DNA from: Arthrobacter oryzae
GTDB taxonomy: Bacteria > Actinomycetota > Actinomycetes > Actinomycetales > Micrococcaceae
Direction: 5' to 3'
NCBI RefSeq assembly: GCF_003634095.1
Contig: NZ_RBIR01000004.1
Location: forward strand, 407,954 to 471,953
Length of the DNA stretch: 64,000 nt
The notes under the pieces were generated by a model. It saw only the letters and a program-made list of their open reading frames with translations, did not search any database and was not told the DNA's origin. Shown here piece after piece: positions 50,583 to 59,205 of the stretch. Position numbers and translations under genes: made by a program. Position 1 is the stretch's first letter. Each line of letters starts with the position of its first letter.

Positions 50583-50669
50583 AGCTACCCGTCGTGATCA
50601 GCCGGCCAGTCCATCAACCGCACGCTTCAGCTTCTCCGGGCTGAGGGACCACCCGGGTATTGTCTTCGC

Positions 50670-51191
50670 ATGAGCGAATCGTTCCGCCAGCTGCTGCGTG
50701 CCCTGCCCGATTTCCCCGAGCACCTCCCGGACTTTGACCCGGCTAAAGCCCCCGCGGACCCGGCCGAACTTTTCCGGCTCTGGCTTTCCGAAGCCCTGGC
50801 CGCCGGGGTTCCGCAGCCGAACGCCTGCAGCGTGGCCACCGCCGACGGGACCGGCAGACCGTCGTCCCGGATGCTGATCCTCAAGGACATCGACGCCGAC
50901 GGCTGGCACTTCGCCACCTCCCGGGAATCCCGCAAGGGCCTTGAGCTCGCGGCCAATCCGCACGCGGCGCTGAACTTCTTCTGGCAGCCGCAGGGCCGCC
51001 AGGTCCGGGTGGCCGGGGACGTCGTGGAACTCTCCGCTGAGGCCTCGGCCGCGGACTGGCGGGCACGCCCGGGTGCGGACGGCAGCGAGAATCCGGACTG
51101 GCAGCTCTACGCCGTCCGTCCGCGGGAGATTGAATTCTGGCAGGCGCGGCACGACCGCCGGCACATCCGGCACCGCTACCCGGCCCGCTGA
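50670..51191 (+). CDS. pdxH: Pyridoxamine 5'-phosphate oxidase family protein
   Basis: PdxH uses FMN to oxidise pyridoxamine or pyridoxine phosphate to PLP. The 173-residue product has the FMN/substrate stretch GTGRPSSRMLILKDIDADGW, ALNFFWQPQGRQVRVAGDV and the C-terminal signature RPREIEFWQARHDR. It is shorter than the usual 210-220 residues, with less sequence between the halves, so activity could differ. TATTGT (50658-50663) stands 6 nt before the ATG, a leaderless layout. Confidence 0.85.
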   Translation: MSESFRQLLRALPDFPEHLPDFDPAKAPADPAELFRLWLSEALAAGVPQPNACSVATADGTGRPSSRMLILKDIDADGWHFATSRESRKGLELAANPHAALNFFWQPQGRQVRVAGDVVELSAEASAADWRARPGADGSENPDWQLYAVRPREIEFWQARHDRRHIRHRYPAR

Positions 51192-51247
51192 CCGGGTGTC
51201 GCTCAGTTAATCGGCGTTAATCCGGTGGCTCCGTTAGGATGGGCGCC

Positions 51248-51985
51248 ATGACCGCAATCACACCAGAGAAGCTTCGTGACGAACTGCACCGGGCCGCCGA
51301 TGCCGTGGCCGGGATTACCGCCACGTTCTCGGAAGAGGACATCAAGGCGCCGTCTGAACTGCCGGGCTGGACCCGCGGGCACGTGCTGGCGCACATCTGC
51401 GGGATCGCCAGCGCCATGGCCCGCCAGCTCGAATACGCCGCCCGCGGCGAGAGCATCGAGCTCTACGACGGCGGCTTCGAGGGCCGCACCCGGGCCATCG
51501 AGATGGCGGCCGGCCACAGCCTCGCCGAGCACCGGTCCGACCTCGAAGCGTCGCTGGAACGGGCACTGACAGCCTTCGACGCCCTTGACGAGTCCGGCTG
51601 GAGCAAGCCCATCAGCTACCGCGGGGGAGTCGTGTTCGACGGCGGCCTGGCACTCTGGCGCGAACTCGTCATCCATGCCACCGACCTGGGGACCGGCCGC
51701 GGACCGGAAACCTGGAGCCGGCCCTTCTGCGAACACCTCTTCGATTTTCTCTCCGCCCGGGTGCCGGACGGTCAGCGCTTCGTGCTGCAGCCGCTGGGCC
51801 TGCCCGACCAGGGGATCGGCACCGGCGGACACTCCACAGTCATCAGCGGCATGATTACCGACATCGCCGCGTGGCTCGCCGGCCGCACCCCTACGCTGGG
51901 CAGCCTGCGTGCCACGGCCGCGGCCGACGGCGTGGATCTCCCGGAACTGCTGCCCTGGCCCGCCGGGGTGCCCGTCAACAACTAA
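51248..51985 (+). CDS. Maleylpyruvate isomerase family mycothiol-dependent enzyme
   Basis: The 245-residue protein has the DinB-like four-helix N-terminal domain of mycothiol-using enzymes, with the metal-site motif LPGWTRGHVLAHICG and a later LALWRELVIHATDLG. A smaller C-terminal domain follows. Such enzymes isomerise maleylpyruvate or conjugate electrophiles with mycothiol; the substrate is unknown. The ATG at 51248 is preferred to that at 51239, because TAGGAT (51235-51240) stands 7 nt before it. It is convergent with ogt, 5 bp apart. Confidence 0.85.
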   Translation: MTAITPEKLRDELHRAADAVAGITATFSEEDIKAPSELPGWTRGHVLAHICGIASAMARQLEYAARGESIELYDGGFEGRTRAIEMAAGHSLAEHRSDLEASLERALTAFDALDESGWSKPISYRGGVVFDGGLALWRELVIHATDLGTGRGPETWSRPFCEHLFDFLSARVPDGQRFVLQPLGLPDQGIGTGGHSTVISGMITDIAAWLAGRTPTLGSLRATAAADGVDLPELLPWPAGVPVNN

Positions 51986-51990
51986 GGGAC

Positions 51991-52509
51991 CTATGGCCGC
52001 GTGGCGGCAAGGGCGAGTTCGCGCTCCCGGTCCAGCAGGCTGCCCTTGACGGCCAGCCCCCAGCGGAAGCCGCCCAGCGTCCCGTCGGTGCGGACTACCC
52101 TGTGGCAGGGAACAAAAAGGGCGGCCGCGTTGAACGCGCAGGCACTGGCGGCCGCGCGGACGGCCTTGGCGTTGCCGGACAGTTCCGCATACTCCGTGTA
52201 GGTCACCGGGCGCCCCGGCGCGACCGTGCGCAGCACGTCCCAGGCATGGCTGCGGAACGGGCCGGACTTCTGCAGCACAGGCACGTCCATAGCCGGTTCC
52301 GGATCGCCGGCGTAGAACGCCTCCACCGCCTCGGAAATGGAGCCCAGCCCGGTAACGGCCTCAAATTCGGCAGGCAGCAGGTCCGCGTGGATCTGCCCGG
52401 TCAGCTCACCGGGAACGGCCGTCCAGCCCGAGGACAGCACGGCGCCGTCGCGGGCAATGATCGTGAAGGGACCGTCCGGGGTGGACATGGTCAACAACTG
52501 GGCTTTCAT
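51991..52509 (-). CDS. ogt: Methylated-DNA-protein-cysteine S-methyltransferase
   Basis: Ogt removes methyl groups from O6-methylguanine by transfer to its own cysteine. The 172 residues contain the active-site motif FVPCHRVVRTDGTLGGFRWG with Cys135, and the helix-turn-helix region RPVTYTEYAELSGNAKAVRA. It lacks the N-terminal Ada domain. The ATG at 52509 overlaps the end of the ada-alkA gene by 4 bp (ATGA), so the two are translated together. Confidence 0.95.
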   Translation of the reverse strand: MKAQLLTMSTPDGPFTIIARDGAVLSSGWTAVPGELTGQIHADLLPAEFEAVTGLGSISEAVEAFYAGDPEPAMDVPVLQKSGPFRSHAWDVLRTVAPGRPVTYTEYAELSGNAKAVRAAASACAFNAAALFVPCHRVVRTDGTLGGFRWGLAVKGSLLDRERELALAATRP

Positions 52510-54077
52510 GGTTTCGCTTTCTTCGGAGTCTGTTGTGGTAACTGTGGTGCCGTATGTGTTGATGTCGTCATTGACGACTGTGTTGACGTCTTCGTTGATG
52601 TCTTCGACGGCTTGCGCGCCGCCGCCTGGGCAGCCGCCGCCGCGCGCCACAGGTGCATCGTGGCGTAGGAGCGCCAGGGGCTGACTTCACGGAAATCCGG
52701 GGTCAGGGCGGCGCCATCCGGGGTCTGGACCAGCGAGCGGATCCCGTTGCGGACCGCGGCGTCGTTGGCCAGGAACACGTCCGGGGCACCGATGACGCGC
52801 ATCGCCACGTAGCCCACAGTCCACGGCCCGACGCCGGCCAACGGCAGGAGCTTGGCCTCCAGGCCACGCACATCATCTCCATAGCCGAAGTCCAGGTCTC
52901 CCGAGGCCATCGCCGCGGCGGCGTCCCGGACGGAATCAATCCGCCGCTGCGGGCCGCGGAGCAGTTCGAAGCCGGTCTCCGCGATCTGGGCAGGGGTGGG
53001 GAACAGCCGGTGGAGGCCGTCGGCGGGTACCAGGCTCTCGCTCCCGGTCGCGGAGAGCTGGACCAGGGCGGTCCGTGCGGCGGCTACCGTGATCTGCTGG
53101 CCGATCATGGCCCGGATCAGCAGTTCCTGCGGGTCAACGGCACCGGGCATGCGGATGCCCGGTGTGCGGGTCACTGTGTCCGTCAGACGGGGGTCGGCGG
53201 CAAGGGCGGCGTCGATGGCGACGGGGTCGGCGTCGAGGTCCAGCAACCGCCGGACCCTGCTCAGCAGCGAGGCCAAGTCCCGGAGGTCCACGGCACCGAT
53301 GGTCAGCACCAGCGGACGCCCGGCGGCACCGGCGTTGTAATCCACCCGGAAACGGGCGTCACCGTGGGGCAGCCGCAGCGTCCGGGCGTAGGAACTGGCC
53401 GTACCCTCCTCGATCCCGGGGATGGCGCGGACGGCGAGGAAGTCGAATACGCCGGGATCGAACGGCTCCCGGTAAGGGAGGTTGAGCGTGAGCGCCGTGG
53501 TGGCCGCCGGGGCGCGATGGTGCCGGGCCGTGGCCCGGAGCGCGGAGGGTGTCATTGCAAAGACTTCGCCGATCGTCTCGTTGAACTGGCGCACGCTGCT
53601 GAATCCGGCGGCGAAGGCGATGTCCGAGACTTTCATTCCGGTGGAGACCAGCAGGGTGCGGGCGGTCTGGGCGCGGCTGGCCCGCGCCAGCGACAGCGGG
53701 CCCGCGCCGAGCTCGTGGCTGAGAATCCGGTTGAGCTGGCGCGAGGAATAGCCCAGCCTGGATGCGAGCCCCTCGACGCCGTCGCGGTTGATCACACCGT
53801 CGTTGATGAGCCGCATCGCGCGCCCGGCGATGTCCGAGCGCAGGTTCCAGGCCGGCGTCCCAGGCACGGCCTCCGGCAGGCAGCGCTTACAGGCCCGGTA
53901 GCCGGCGTCGTGCGCGGCCGCGGACGTTTCATAGAAGGTGACGTTGTCCGCTTTGGGTGTCCGTGCCGGGCACGAGGGCCGGCAGTAGATCCCGGTAGTC
54001 CGGACGGCGGTATAGAACTGCCCGTCGAAACGGGTGTCCCGGGCGTCGATTGCCCGGTAGCGCTGCCAGAAGTCCAT
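52506..54077 (-). CDS. Ada-AlkA fusion: methyl-responsive regulator and 3-methyladenine glycosylase
   Basis: The 523-residue protein joins an Ada N-terminal zinc domain (about 1-75; FDGQFYTAVRTTGIYCRPSC and CKRC give the four Cys), an AraC-type HTH domain (about 80-180; SDIAFAAGFSSVRQFNETI) and an AlkA-type HhH glycosylase (about 200-490; MIGQQITVAAARTALVQLSA, GVGPWTVGYVAMRV). It should sense methyl-phosphotriesters, activate repair genes and excise alkylated bases. The tail (KPSKTSTKTSTQSSMTTSTH) is low-complexity. The ATG at 54077 fits the family start MDFWQRYRAI. It is the first gene of a coupled pair with ogt. Confidence 0.95.
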   Translation of the reverse strand: MDFWQRYRAIDARDTRFDGQFYTAVRTTGIYCRPSCPARTPKADNVTFYETSAAAHDAGYRACKRCLPEAVPGTPAWNLRSDIAGRAMRLINDGVINRDGVEGLASRLGYSSRQLNRILSHELGAGPLSLARASRAQTARTLLVSTGMKVSDIAFAAGFSSVRQFNETIGEVFAMTPSALRATARHHRAPAATTALTLNLPYREPFDPGVFDFLAVRAIPGIEEGTASSYARTLRLPHGDARFRVDYNAGAAGRPLVLTIGAVDLRDLASLLSRVRRLLDLDADPVAIDAALAADPRLTDTVTRTPGIRMPGAVDPQELLIRAMIGQQITVAAARTALVQLSATGSESLVPADGLHRLFPTPAQIAETGFELLRGPQRRIDSVRDAAAAMASGDLDFGYGDDVRGLEAKLLPLAGVGPWTVGYVAMRVIGAPDVFLANDAAVRNGIRSLVQTPDGAALTPDFREVSPWRSYATMHLWRAAAAAQAAARKPSKTSTKTSTQSSMTTSTHTAPQLPQQTPKKAKP

Positions 54078-54156
54078 GACCCCATCCTGCCAGCTTCCCC
54101 GATCACCTGCTAGCGGAATTCGGACAGGGCCGTGGAGGCGCACGGCGGGCGTTTGT

Positions 54157-54168
54157 TAAAGTCTGAGC
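54157..54168 (+). promoter_or_regulatory. Leaderless-type promoter of the mpg gene
   Basis: TAAAGT (54157-54162) stands 6 nt before the ATG at 54169. The 91-bp divergent gap to ada-alkA must also hold that gene's promoter and any Ada-binding site. Confidence 0.55.
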
Positions 54169-54885
54169 ATGACTTCCAACCCCCTTCCCGCAGGGGCCGG
54201 CATCGGGGCCGGCACGGAAACCGGCGCAGGGCCGGGCATGGCCGGCCCGCTCCGGGAACTGCTCTCGGCCGATGCCCGGCGCGTGGCGCCGCTGCTCCTC
54301 GGCGCAGTGTTGACGCACGACGCGGCCGATGGCTCCGTCTCGGTACGGATCACGGAAGTGGAGGCCTACCTCGGCCCGCACGATTCACTGCACCCTGACC
54401 CCGGCTCCCACACCTTCCGCGGACAGACGGCCCGCAACGCGCCGATGTTCGGCCCGGCCGGCCACCTGTACGTGTATTTCACGTACGGGATGCACTACTG
54501 CGCCAACATCGTGTGCGGTCCCGAGGGCGTGGCATCCGCGGTGCTGCTCCGGGCCGGCGAGGTGATCGGGGGACGGGAACTGGCCAAGGCCAGGCGCCCT
54601 GCGTCGAAATCGGACAAAGACTTGGCCAGCGGGCCTGCCCGGCTTGCAACAGCGCTGGGGCTGACCACCTCGGACAGCGGCCGGGATGCCCTCGCAGCGC
54701 CGTTCCGCCTGGAACTGTCAGCGATCCGGACGGATGCGTCCGCCGCGGACATCAGTTCAGGTCCGCGCGTCGGCGTTTCCGGCGCCGGCGGCAGCCACGA
54801 CTACCCGTGGAGGTTTTGGCTCAGCGGCGACCCGACCGTCTCCCGCTACAAGGCGGCCAGGGCGCCAAATGCCCGCCGTGCCTAA
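54169..54885 (+). CDS. Mpg/AAG-type DNA-3-methyladenine glycosylase
   Basis: The 238-residue protein belongs to the alkyladenine glycosylase family, unrelated in fold to AlkA. It has ITEVEAYLGPHDSLHP (catalytic Glu region), FGPAGHLYVYFTYGMHYCAN, and SGPARLATALGLT. It excises alkylated and deaminated purines. The first 28 residues are a Gly/Ala/Pro-rich lead. It is divergent from ada-alkA and completes a three-gene alkylation-repair cluster. Confidence 0.93.
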   Translation: MTSNPLPAGAGIGAGTETGAGPGMAGPLRELLSADARRVAPLLLGAVLTHDAADGSVSVRITEVEAYLGPHDSLHPDPGSHTFRGQTARNAPMFGPAGHLYVYFTYGMHYCANIVCGPEGVASAVLLRAGEVIGGRELAKARRPASKSDKDLASGPARLATALGLTTSDSGRDALAAPFRLELSAIRTDASAADISSGPRVGVSGAGGSHDYPWRFWLSGDPTVSRYKAARAPNARRA

Positions 54886-54946
54886 CGTGACCTAAGACCT
54901 AAGGCTCAGGCCCTGGCAGCACAGGCCAAATGGGTCGAGCCGGGTG

Positions 54947-55384
54947 TCAGTCCTTCTTCAGTTTCTCGGCGAGCATCACGATGATTCCGCTGGGGCCGCG
55001 GAGATACGTGAGTTTGTAGACGTCTTCGTAGGTCGCCACGCCGCGCAGCGGACGGCATCCGTGCTTCGCAGCTATCTCAAGGGCTTCGTCGATGTCGTCA
55101 ACAGAGAAAGCCACGCGGTGCATGCCGATCTCGTTGGGACGGGTTGGGCTCGACTCGATCGCCTCGGGGTGGAGATATTCGAAGAGCTCGAGCCGGCCAT
55201 GACCGTCCGGGGTCTGGAGCATCGCAATGTTGGCGTGGTTGCCATCAAGTCCGACGGCGGTGTCGGTCCACTCACCGCTGACCGTGTCACGGCCGAGGAC
55301 CGTGAGCCCGAGGTCGGTGAAAAAGGCGATTGCTGCTTCGAGGTCGCGAACGGCGATACCGACGTTCTCAAGTTTGATGGCCAT
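54947..55384 (-). CDS. VOC (glyoxalase/bleomycin-resistance) family protein
   Basis: The 145-residue protein shows two beta-alpha-beta-beta-beta modules typical of the vicinal oxygen chelate fold: KLENVGIAVRDLEAAIAFF and MHRVAFSVDDIDEALEIA, with metal-ligand candidates at Gln/Glu (IAMLQTP; RLELFEYL; YLRGPSGIIVMLAEK). Members act as glyoxalases, dioxygenases, epimerases or antibiotic binders, so the substrate is open. The gene is alone, on the opposite strand to its neighbours. Confidence 0.85.
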   Translation of the reverse strand: MAIKLENVGIAVRDLEAAIAFFTDLGLTVLGRDTVSGEWTDTAVGLDGNHANIAMLQTPDGHGRLELFEYLHPEAIESSPTRPNEIGMHRVAFSVDDIDEALEIAAKHGCRPLRGVATYEDVYKLTYLRGPSGIIVMLAEKLKKD

Positions 55385-55552
55385 GCGTCGAAGCTACCAA
55401 GGCGGACCGATTAGCTCCAGAGCCGTGCCTGGATTCGACTGAACAAGCTCCGGGGCCATTGAGGGCTGCGCCGTGTCACGCAGCCCTTGTTCTTAACCGG
55501 CTCGGGTAGATTCATGCGAGGCGCACGCAGGGCGCTGAAACAGGGGGAATCC

Positions 55553-56764
55553 ATGGGGGTAAAAAGAGTGCAGCGTCGAAGCCTGAAGGCGGCTGCCGCC
55601 GTGGGGGCGGTTCTTTTCCTGGGGGCGGCACCGGCCGTCGCCGCCTCTGCGGAGGTTCTCGACGTCGGCGGGACGCCCGTCGGCGTGGTGGCTGGTGCTG
55701 ACGGCACCGCGTACGTGGGCAACTACAACGGGCCCGGCGGGATCCTGGTGATACCGCCGGGAGCGTCCCGTCCCTCCCGCACCATCAGCACGGGCAACAA
55801 TGTCGCCGGGATCGGTCTGGGCCCGGACGGCACGTTGTATGCAGCCGAGCAGGACAGCGGCACGGGCGAGGATGTGGTGGGCGTAATTCCGGCCGGTGCG
55901 GCGGGTGTGGCCCGGAGCATTCCGGTCCGGAGCGGGAACCATCTGATTGCCGTTGGACCCGACGGGACGGTCTTCGTTCCGAACCCTATTGAGGGCACCG
56001 TGTCGGTCATCGCACCCAATGGATCGGCGGTGGACCGCACCGTCACGGTCGGGGCAGGCCCGGTGGAAGTCGCGGTCACGAAGGACGGCACCGCGTTCGT
56101 GACGAACCAGTACGGCGGGACGGTCTCGGTGATCCCGGCCGGGGCAAACACCGTCTCGCGGACCATCCAGGTCAGCGCCACGCCCGGGAGGACGGAGAAC
56201 CCCCACGGCATCGCCGCCGGCCCGGACGGGACGATCTATGTCACCAACATCAGTTCCAATGATGTCGCTGTCATCAAACCGGGCGCCGCCACCGTGGCCT
56301 ACCGCATCGACGTTCCGGGCGGCCCAACGGAGGCCACCGTCGGGCCGGACGGGACCCTCTACGTCGCCAGTGCCCTAAGTCCGGCCCTGTCCGTAATACC
56401 GCCGGGGGCCACAGCGGCGGGCCCCTCCATCCCCACGGAGAGCAACCCCGGCCACCTCGCGGTAGCCCCGGACGGGACCATCATCGTGACGACCCCGGGC
56501 AGCGGCGCCAACAACGGCTCCGTGTCCCGTTACGCCCCGGCCGCCGAAGCGGCGGCATCCTCCCCAGGGTCGACGTCCGGCAGTCCCCAGCTCCAAGAGT
56601 CGCAAGCGTCCGCAGCGGCCCGGACCGGTGACACAGCCGCGGCCACCTGGATTTCTCCTGCCGGCATCGCCGGCGTGGCCGGGGCAGCAGCTCTCGCCGT
56701 CGCCGTCGTCATTGTCGCGACGGGGCGCCGCAGGAAGGTAACCCATCGACGTTCCACTTCCTAG
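55553..56764 (+). CDS. Surface-anchored beta-propeller protein (YncE/NHL-like)
   Basis: The 403-residue product has an N-terminal signal peptide (RRSLKAAAAVGAVLFLGAAP, then AVAASA). About seven propeller repeats follow, each with a GPDGTLYVA-type strand and a VSVIPPGA-type strand (residues 40-345). A Ser/Ala-rich spacer leads to a C-terminal membrane helix (GVAGAAALAVAVVIVA) with a basic end. It should sit outside the cell, tethered to the membrane. Ligand and role are unknown; such repeats often mediate binding. The ATG at 55553 follows AGGGGGAA. It is convergent with the GAF-ANTAR gene. Confidence 0.85.
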   Translation: MGVKRVQRRSLKAAAAVGAVLFLGAAPAVAASAEVLDVGGTPVGVVAGADGTAYVGNYNGPGGILVIPPGASRPSRTISTGNNVAGIGLGPDGTLYAAEQDSGTGEDVVGVIPAGAAGVARSIPVRSGNHLIAVGPDGTVFVPNPIEGTVSVIAPNGSAVDRTVTVGAGPVEVAVTKDGTAFVTNQYGGTVSVIPAGANTVSRTIQVSATPGRTENPHGIAAGPDGTIYVTNISSNDVAVIKPGAATVAYRIDVPGGPTEATVGPDGTLYVASALSPALSVIPPGATAAGPSIPTESNPGHLAVAPDGTIIVTTPGSGANNGSVSRYAPAAEAAASSPGSTSGSPQLQESQASAAARTGDTAAATWISPAGIAGVAGAAALAVAVVIVATGRRRKVTHRRSTS

Positions 56765-56796
56765 GAAGTGGAGCGGTCCTGGGACGTCGGCAGCAC

Positions 56797-57525
56797 TCAG
56801 TCCCCGTCGTGGCTGCCGCGTCTTCGGCCGGCAACGATCTCGGCGCAGATGACAGCCATGGGCTGCGTGGATGTGCGGGCTAAGCGGAGGAGCTTTCGGA
56901 AGGAGGAATCCGGGCTCAGCCCGTCGCGTTCCATGAGTATTCCCTGGGCGCGGTTGATGCTGTCCCTGCTGGTGAGCGCCGCAGTGAAAGCTTTGCTGAG
57001 ACGGCGGGGCGTTTCGGACGTTTGAATGTTGTCGAGCAGCAGGGCTGCGGGAGCGGCAAGCTTGTCGAGGGCCAATGCGGATGTTGCATCATACGTTCCG
57101 GGCTGTGCTGAGTAGATTGTGATCGTTCCGAGACAGCACGTCCCGGCCATCAGCGGCACGCTGATCACCGACCGTATGGGCTGGCTGGCCATCGCCCGAG
57201 TCCACAGAGGCCAACGGCTATCAGTGCCGACGTCGTGGATCAGGACTGCCCGTTTCGTTTCCCGCGCCGTGGAGCAGGGCCCTTGTTCGAGTTGATATTG
57301 GGCCTCATCGGCCACGAGCACGAGCGGGTCGGTGGCGCCGGCGCTGCTCCCGCGGCCCTGTTCGTCGAAAAGCGAAACACTGGCGCCGATGCTTCCGGGG
57401 AACGACTCATGGACGCCCGCGGTGAACAGTCGCAGTGCCCGGTCTACTTTCTCGGCGGTGAGGAGTAGCCCCTTGATGCGGGCCAGGACGACCATGAGTT
57501 CATTTAGTGGGATTTTATGCGGCAC
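56797..57525 (-). CDS. GAF-ANTAR domain regulator
   Basis: The 242-residue protein has a GAF sensor domain (about 25-165; ASVSLFDEQGRG, EAQYQLEQGPCSTARETKRA, IRSVISVPLM) and a C-terminal ANTAR domain (about 175-235; ALTSRDSINRAQGILMERDG). ANTAR domains bind paired RNA hairpins and prevent transcription termination. The ligand of the GAF part and the RNA targets are unknown. The GTG at 57525 is preferred (GAAGG six bases before it); the frame stays open further upstream without family match. Confidence 0.88.
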   Translation of the reverse strand: MPHKIPLNELMVVLARIKGLLLTAEKVDRALRLFTAGVHESFPGSIGASVSLFDEQGRGSSAGATDPLVLVADEAQYQLEQGPCSTARETKRAVLIHDVGTDSRWPLWTRAMASQPIRSVISVPLMAGTCCLGTITIYSAQPGTYDATSALALDKLAAPAALLLDNIQTSETPRRLSKAFTAALTSRDSINRAQGILMERDGLSPDSSFRKLLRLARTSTQPMAVICAEIVAGRRRGSHDGD

Positions 57526-57754
57526 GGGCGACCTTCGGCGCTGAGGACAATACAGTCCTTCATGGGCGCCTCCTGCCAGGCCGGGACCGGTGCATGCATC
57601 ACCTTGTCCAAATCCAGCATATCCGTCCGTCGTCAACAGAAAATGCGCCCGGTCCGGGCGCGTAACCCGCGGCCGGCCCGACCGGGCACCAAGAGTTGCT
57701 GAAAACACGCCAATTACCGTTGCGACTCACGGCGCTGGGGGATGATGAAGCATT

Positions 57755-58399
57755 ATGGGCGAGGGAAAACGCGGAAAGCCACGCAGCGAGCTGGAACGGC
57801 TGCAGATTTTTGCGCAGCTGGCCACCGAGTACTTCCGCATGGTTGAGCTGTTCGCGCCGGTGCCCGGACCTGTCCCGGTGGACTCCGTCGAGGCGGAACG
57901 CAGGCACTGGATCGAACTCTTCCGGGCCGTCCTGTTGCGCAAGTTCATCGTTCCCGATGAACACGTTTCGCTCAAACTCGTGGTGCGGGCCCTGCGCATG
58001 TGCAACTACTCGGCGGATCCGCGGCTGGCCGAAGGCACGGAAGCAGCGGCCGCGTTGTTCACCAACGAGATGATCCGGGGCCGCCCGGCGCTGCTGGCCG
58101 GATTCGCTGCGGAAGATGACCCCGACCTGTTCGAGGACGTCCTCTATGGCCGGCTCCTGCATGGCGACGCGGACAGGTTCCACCGCTCCGGGTGGGCTGA
58201 AGACTACGCCCGGCAGAGCGCCGTGGCGGCCGACCGGCTGGAAGCTGAGCTGGCGCTCAGAAAGGCGCTGGACGCCGTGTCCTACGGGCTCGCGCATGAA
58301 CTCCTGCGGTCCCCGAAACCGGATAGTGACGCCGTGCCTCCCGGTGACGGGCCCGACCCCGTGCCTCCCGGTGACGGGCTTCCCTTTGAGGAGATCTAG
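57755..58399 (+). CDS. Hypothetical protein, 214 aa
   Basis: I do not recognise this family. The product is soluble, mostly helical and charged (KPRSELERLQIFAQLATEYF; LRKFIVPDEHVSLKLVVRAL), with a C-terminal tail that contains two copies of VPPGDG. The last copy comes from a short direct repeat in the DNA (CCGTGCCTCCCGGTGACGGG at about 58332 and 58359). The ATG at 57755 has no strong ribosome-binding site. It ends 3 bp from the convergent acetyltransferase gene. Confidence 0.65.
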   Translation: MGEGKRGKPRSELERLQIFAQLATEYFRMVELFAPVPGPVPVDSVEAERRHWIELFRAVLLRKFIVPDEHVSLKLVVRALRMCNYSADPRLAEGTEAAAALFTNEMIRGRPALLAGFAAEDDPDLFEDVLYGRLLHGDADRFHRSGWAEDYARQSAVAADRLEAELALRKALDAVSYGLAHELLRSPKPDSDAVPPGDGPDPVPPGDGLPFEEI

Positions 58400-58402
58400 G
58401 GA

Positions 58403-59023
58403 TTAGGCGGCGACGGTACGTAGCGCGCAGCCTGCTCCGAATGGGGCGAGGCGGCGCCGGAGGTCCTCGCGCACTTGCGGCCACTCGTTCGAGAGGATCG
58501 AGAAGACGGCGGTGTCCGCGCGGCCCCCGTCGGGAGCCGCGCGATGCCCGCGGAGGACTCCTTCGAATCGTGCTCCCAGCCGTTCAATTGCCATTGCGCT
58601 CCGGGTATTGCGGGCGTCGCAGCGGAATGCTACGCGATGGACCCCCAGGACCTCATAGGCGTAGGCAAGGAGCAGGTGCTTGCTGGCTGGGTTGACGTGG
58701 CTGCCCCAGAACTGCCGCCCGTAGAACGTCCCGCCGATTTCCAGCCGATGCTGGGCCGGGACATACTCCCGGAGGGACGTCGTGCCCAGGAGGGCTCCGG
58801 TGCGCCCGTCCGTCACGGCGAAAGGCCTGGTGCCCGGTTCGTCCAGCCTGGACTGGAACAGCGCGGCCAGTTCGCCGCTAGTCCCGGGCAGCGGTGCCGC
58901 CATGCCTGCCCACATGCCGGGATCCACAAAATCAAAGAGGCCGGCCGCGTGATCCAGAGTGAGCGGGACCAGCCGGACTCCGTGGCCGGAGAGCACGATT
59001 TCGTGTCGCATTGGAGCATTCAA
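58403..59023 (-). CDS. GNAT family N-acetyltransferase (RimJ/RimL type)
   Basis: The 206-residue protein has the GNAT fold. HGVRLVPLTLDHAAGLFDF opens it, followed by the acceptor region, LEIGGTFYGRQFWGSHVNPA, and the acetyl-CoA-binding KHLLLAYAYEVLGVHRVAFR with CDARNTRSAMAIERLGARFE. This resembles RimJ/RimL-type enzymes that acetylate protein N-termini or small amines. The substrate is unknown. ATGs at 59023 and 59011 are both possible starts. Confidence 0.88.
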   Translation of the reverse strand: MNAPMRHEIVLSGHGVRLVPLTLDHAAGLFDFVDPGMWAGMAAPLPGTSGELAALFQSRLDEPGTRPFAVTDGRTGALLGTTSLREYVPAQHRLEIGGTFYGRQFWGSHVNPASKHLLLAYAYEVLGVHRVAFRCDARNTRSAMAIERLGARFEGVLRGHRAAPDGGRADTAVFSILSNEWPQVREDLRRRLAPFGAGCALRTVAA

Positions 59024-59193
59024 TCACCGCCAGAGTGGACGTGACGGACCGATTGATCGCCGCTGAGGTGAACATTTGATGGCCGTCAGGTGCCCGGGCC
59101 GCAGCAGGCCGGGAGAACGCCGTGCCGCCCGCGGGCGGCACCCCCGCGGCTGTACCCAGCCGGCAGCCCGTGAGACGTCCGGCTACCAGCCAG

Positions 59194-59205
59194 TAAGGTG
59201 GATGG
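59194..59205 (+). promoter_or_regulatory. Leaderless-type promoter of apt
   Basis: TAAGGT (59194-59199) stands 6 nt before the GTG at 59206; no Shine-Dalgarno sequence is seen. Confidence 0.55.
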
